Under the pieces are notes generated by a model. That model was not told the DNA's origin, ran no database searches, and was given only the letters and a program-made list of their open reading frames with translations. This document shows positions 4,944 through 5,223 of a DNA stretch of 5,223 bases, in pieces (positions within the stretch are counted from its first letter, which is position 1; each line of letters starts with the position of its first letter). The position numbers were made by a program, and so were the translations under genes. Origin of the DNA: JBMNCR01 sp049366695 (lineage in GTDB: Bacteria; Bacillota; Clostridia; Eubacteriales; Alkalibacteraceae); contig JBMNCR010000106.1 in assembly GCA_049366695.1 (NCBI GenBank), positions 1 through 5,223 of the forward strand, written 5' to 3'.

Positions 4944-5223
4944 TTAATTTTTCTGCTAATAATTCCTAGTACAAATTAAGTCTGATACGAAATATTCTCA
5001 TTTTCAAATATATATCTTTCAATCAACACTCCGTATTAACATGCATTTACTCATACTTTTCTTTTACTTTTAATCTGTTGGATTTATAGTAATATCTGTG
5101 TTTAATATTTTAATACCTTCACTTCTTACAAATTATTTATAATTTGAGTTCTAAACTTAAATTTTGTATTTTGTACACAACCTCCTATTACCAATATTAT
5201 ATGCATATAATTTTATATATATA
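4944..5223 (-). other. Decayed or non-coding sequence at the window edge
   Basis: There is no intact gene in either direction. Short minus-strand traces look like gene debris: ELLAEKLN at about 4940-4964, and a frameshifted 5047-5132 segment faintly like the C-terminus of a URO-D-family protein. A 16-bp perfect palindrome (ATTATATGCATATAAT) lies at 5196-5211, followed on the minus strand by an isolated GGAGG (5181-5185) that serves no convincing start. A convincing promoter for the methyltransferase was not found here, so transcription may begin outside the window. Confidence 0.45.

Noticed and set aside
5100..5223. Minus-strand frame reading IILVIGGCVQNT, lipoprotein-like, entering from the window edge
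   Set aside because: It ends after about 30 residues, has no visible start and sits in very AT-rich sequence where hydrophobic Ile/Leu runs arise by chance; the lipobox match is loose.

Overview
The window is very AT-rich and every gene I can support lies on the minus strand. Base composition, strong GGAGG-type ribosome binding sites and the gene families suggest a low-GC anaerobic Firmicute of the Clostridia type. This is an inference; nothing in the window fixes the species.

In transcription order (high to low coordinates), the right edge (about 4944-5223) is decayed sequence without an intact gene. Next comes a 46-codon remnant (4803-4943) that still carries the cobalamin-binding signature of a methyltransferase corrinoid protein. 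It is followed 11 bases later by an intact uroporphyrinogen-decarboxylase-family gene of the methyltransferase kind (3637-4791). A 48-codon small gene (3473-3619) follows after 17 bases, and then a broken 5' stub of a GPH-type sugar/cation symporter gene (3307-3398). The stub and its leader repeat, with about a dozen differences, in front of the intact GPH symporter gene (1523-2875). Between the two copies lies about 350 bp holding a near-consensus promoter flanked by a 28-bp direct repeat, plus an orphan Shine-Dalgarno sequence. After the symporter come a perfect 19-bp hairpin (1475-1516) and an SLC13/DASS-type anion permease (39-1418).

The most economical reading is a small-molecule uptake and methyl-transfer (demethylation) locus: a GPH permease, an anion permease and a URO-D-like substrate:corrinoid methyltransferase whose neighbouring corrinoid protein gene has decayed. 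If so, the methyltransferase must use a corrinoid protein encoded elsewhere. The duplicated, truncated symporter start suggests that two related operons recombined here.

The points most worth checking are the corrinoid-protein remnant, the mosaic duplication, the repeat-bracketed promoter, and the atypical ligand positions in all three large proteins. No CRISPR array, tRNA, rRNA, transposase or recognisable riboswitch was seen.
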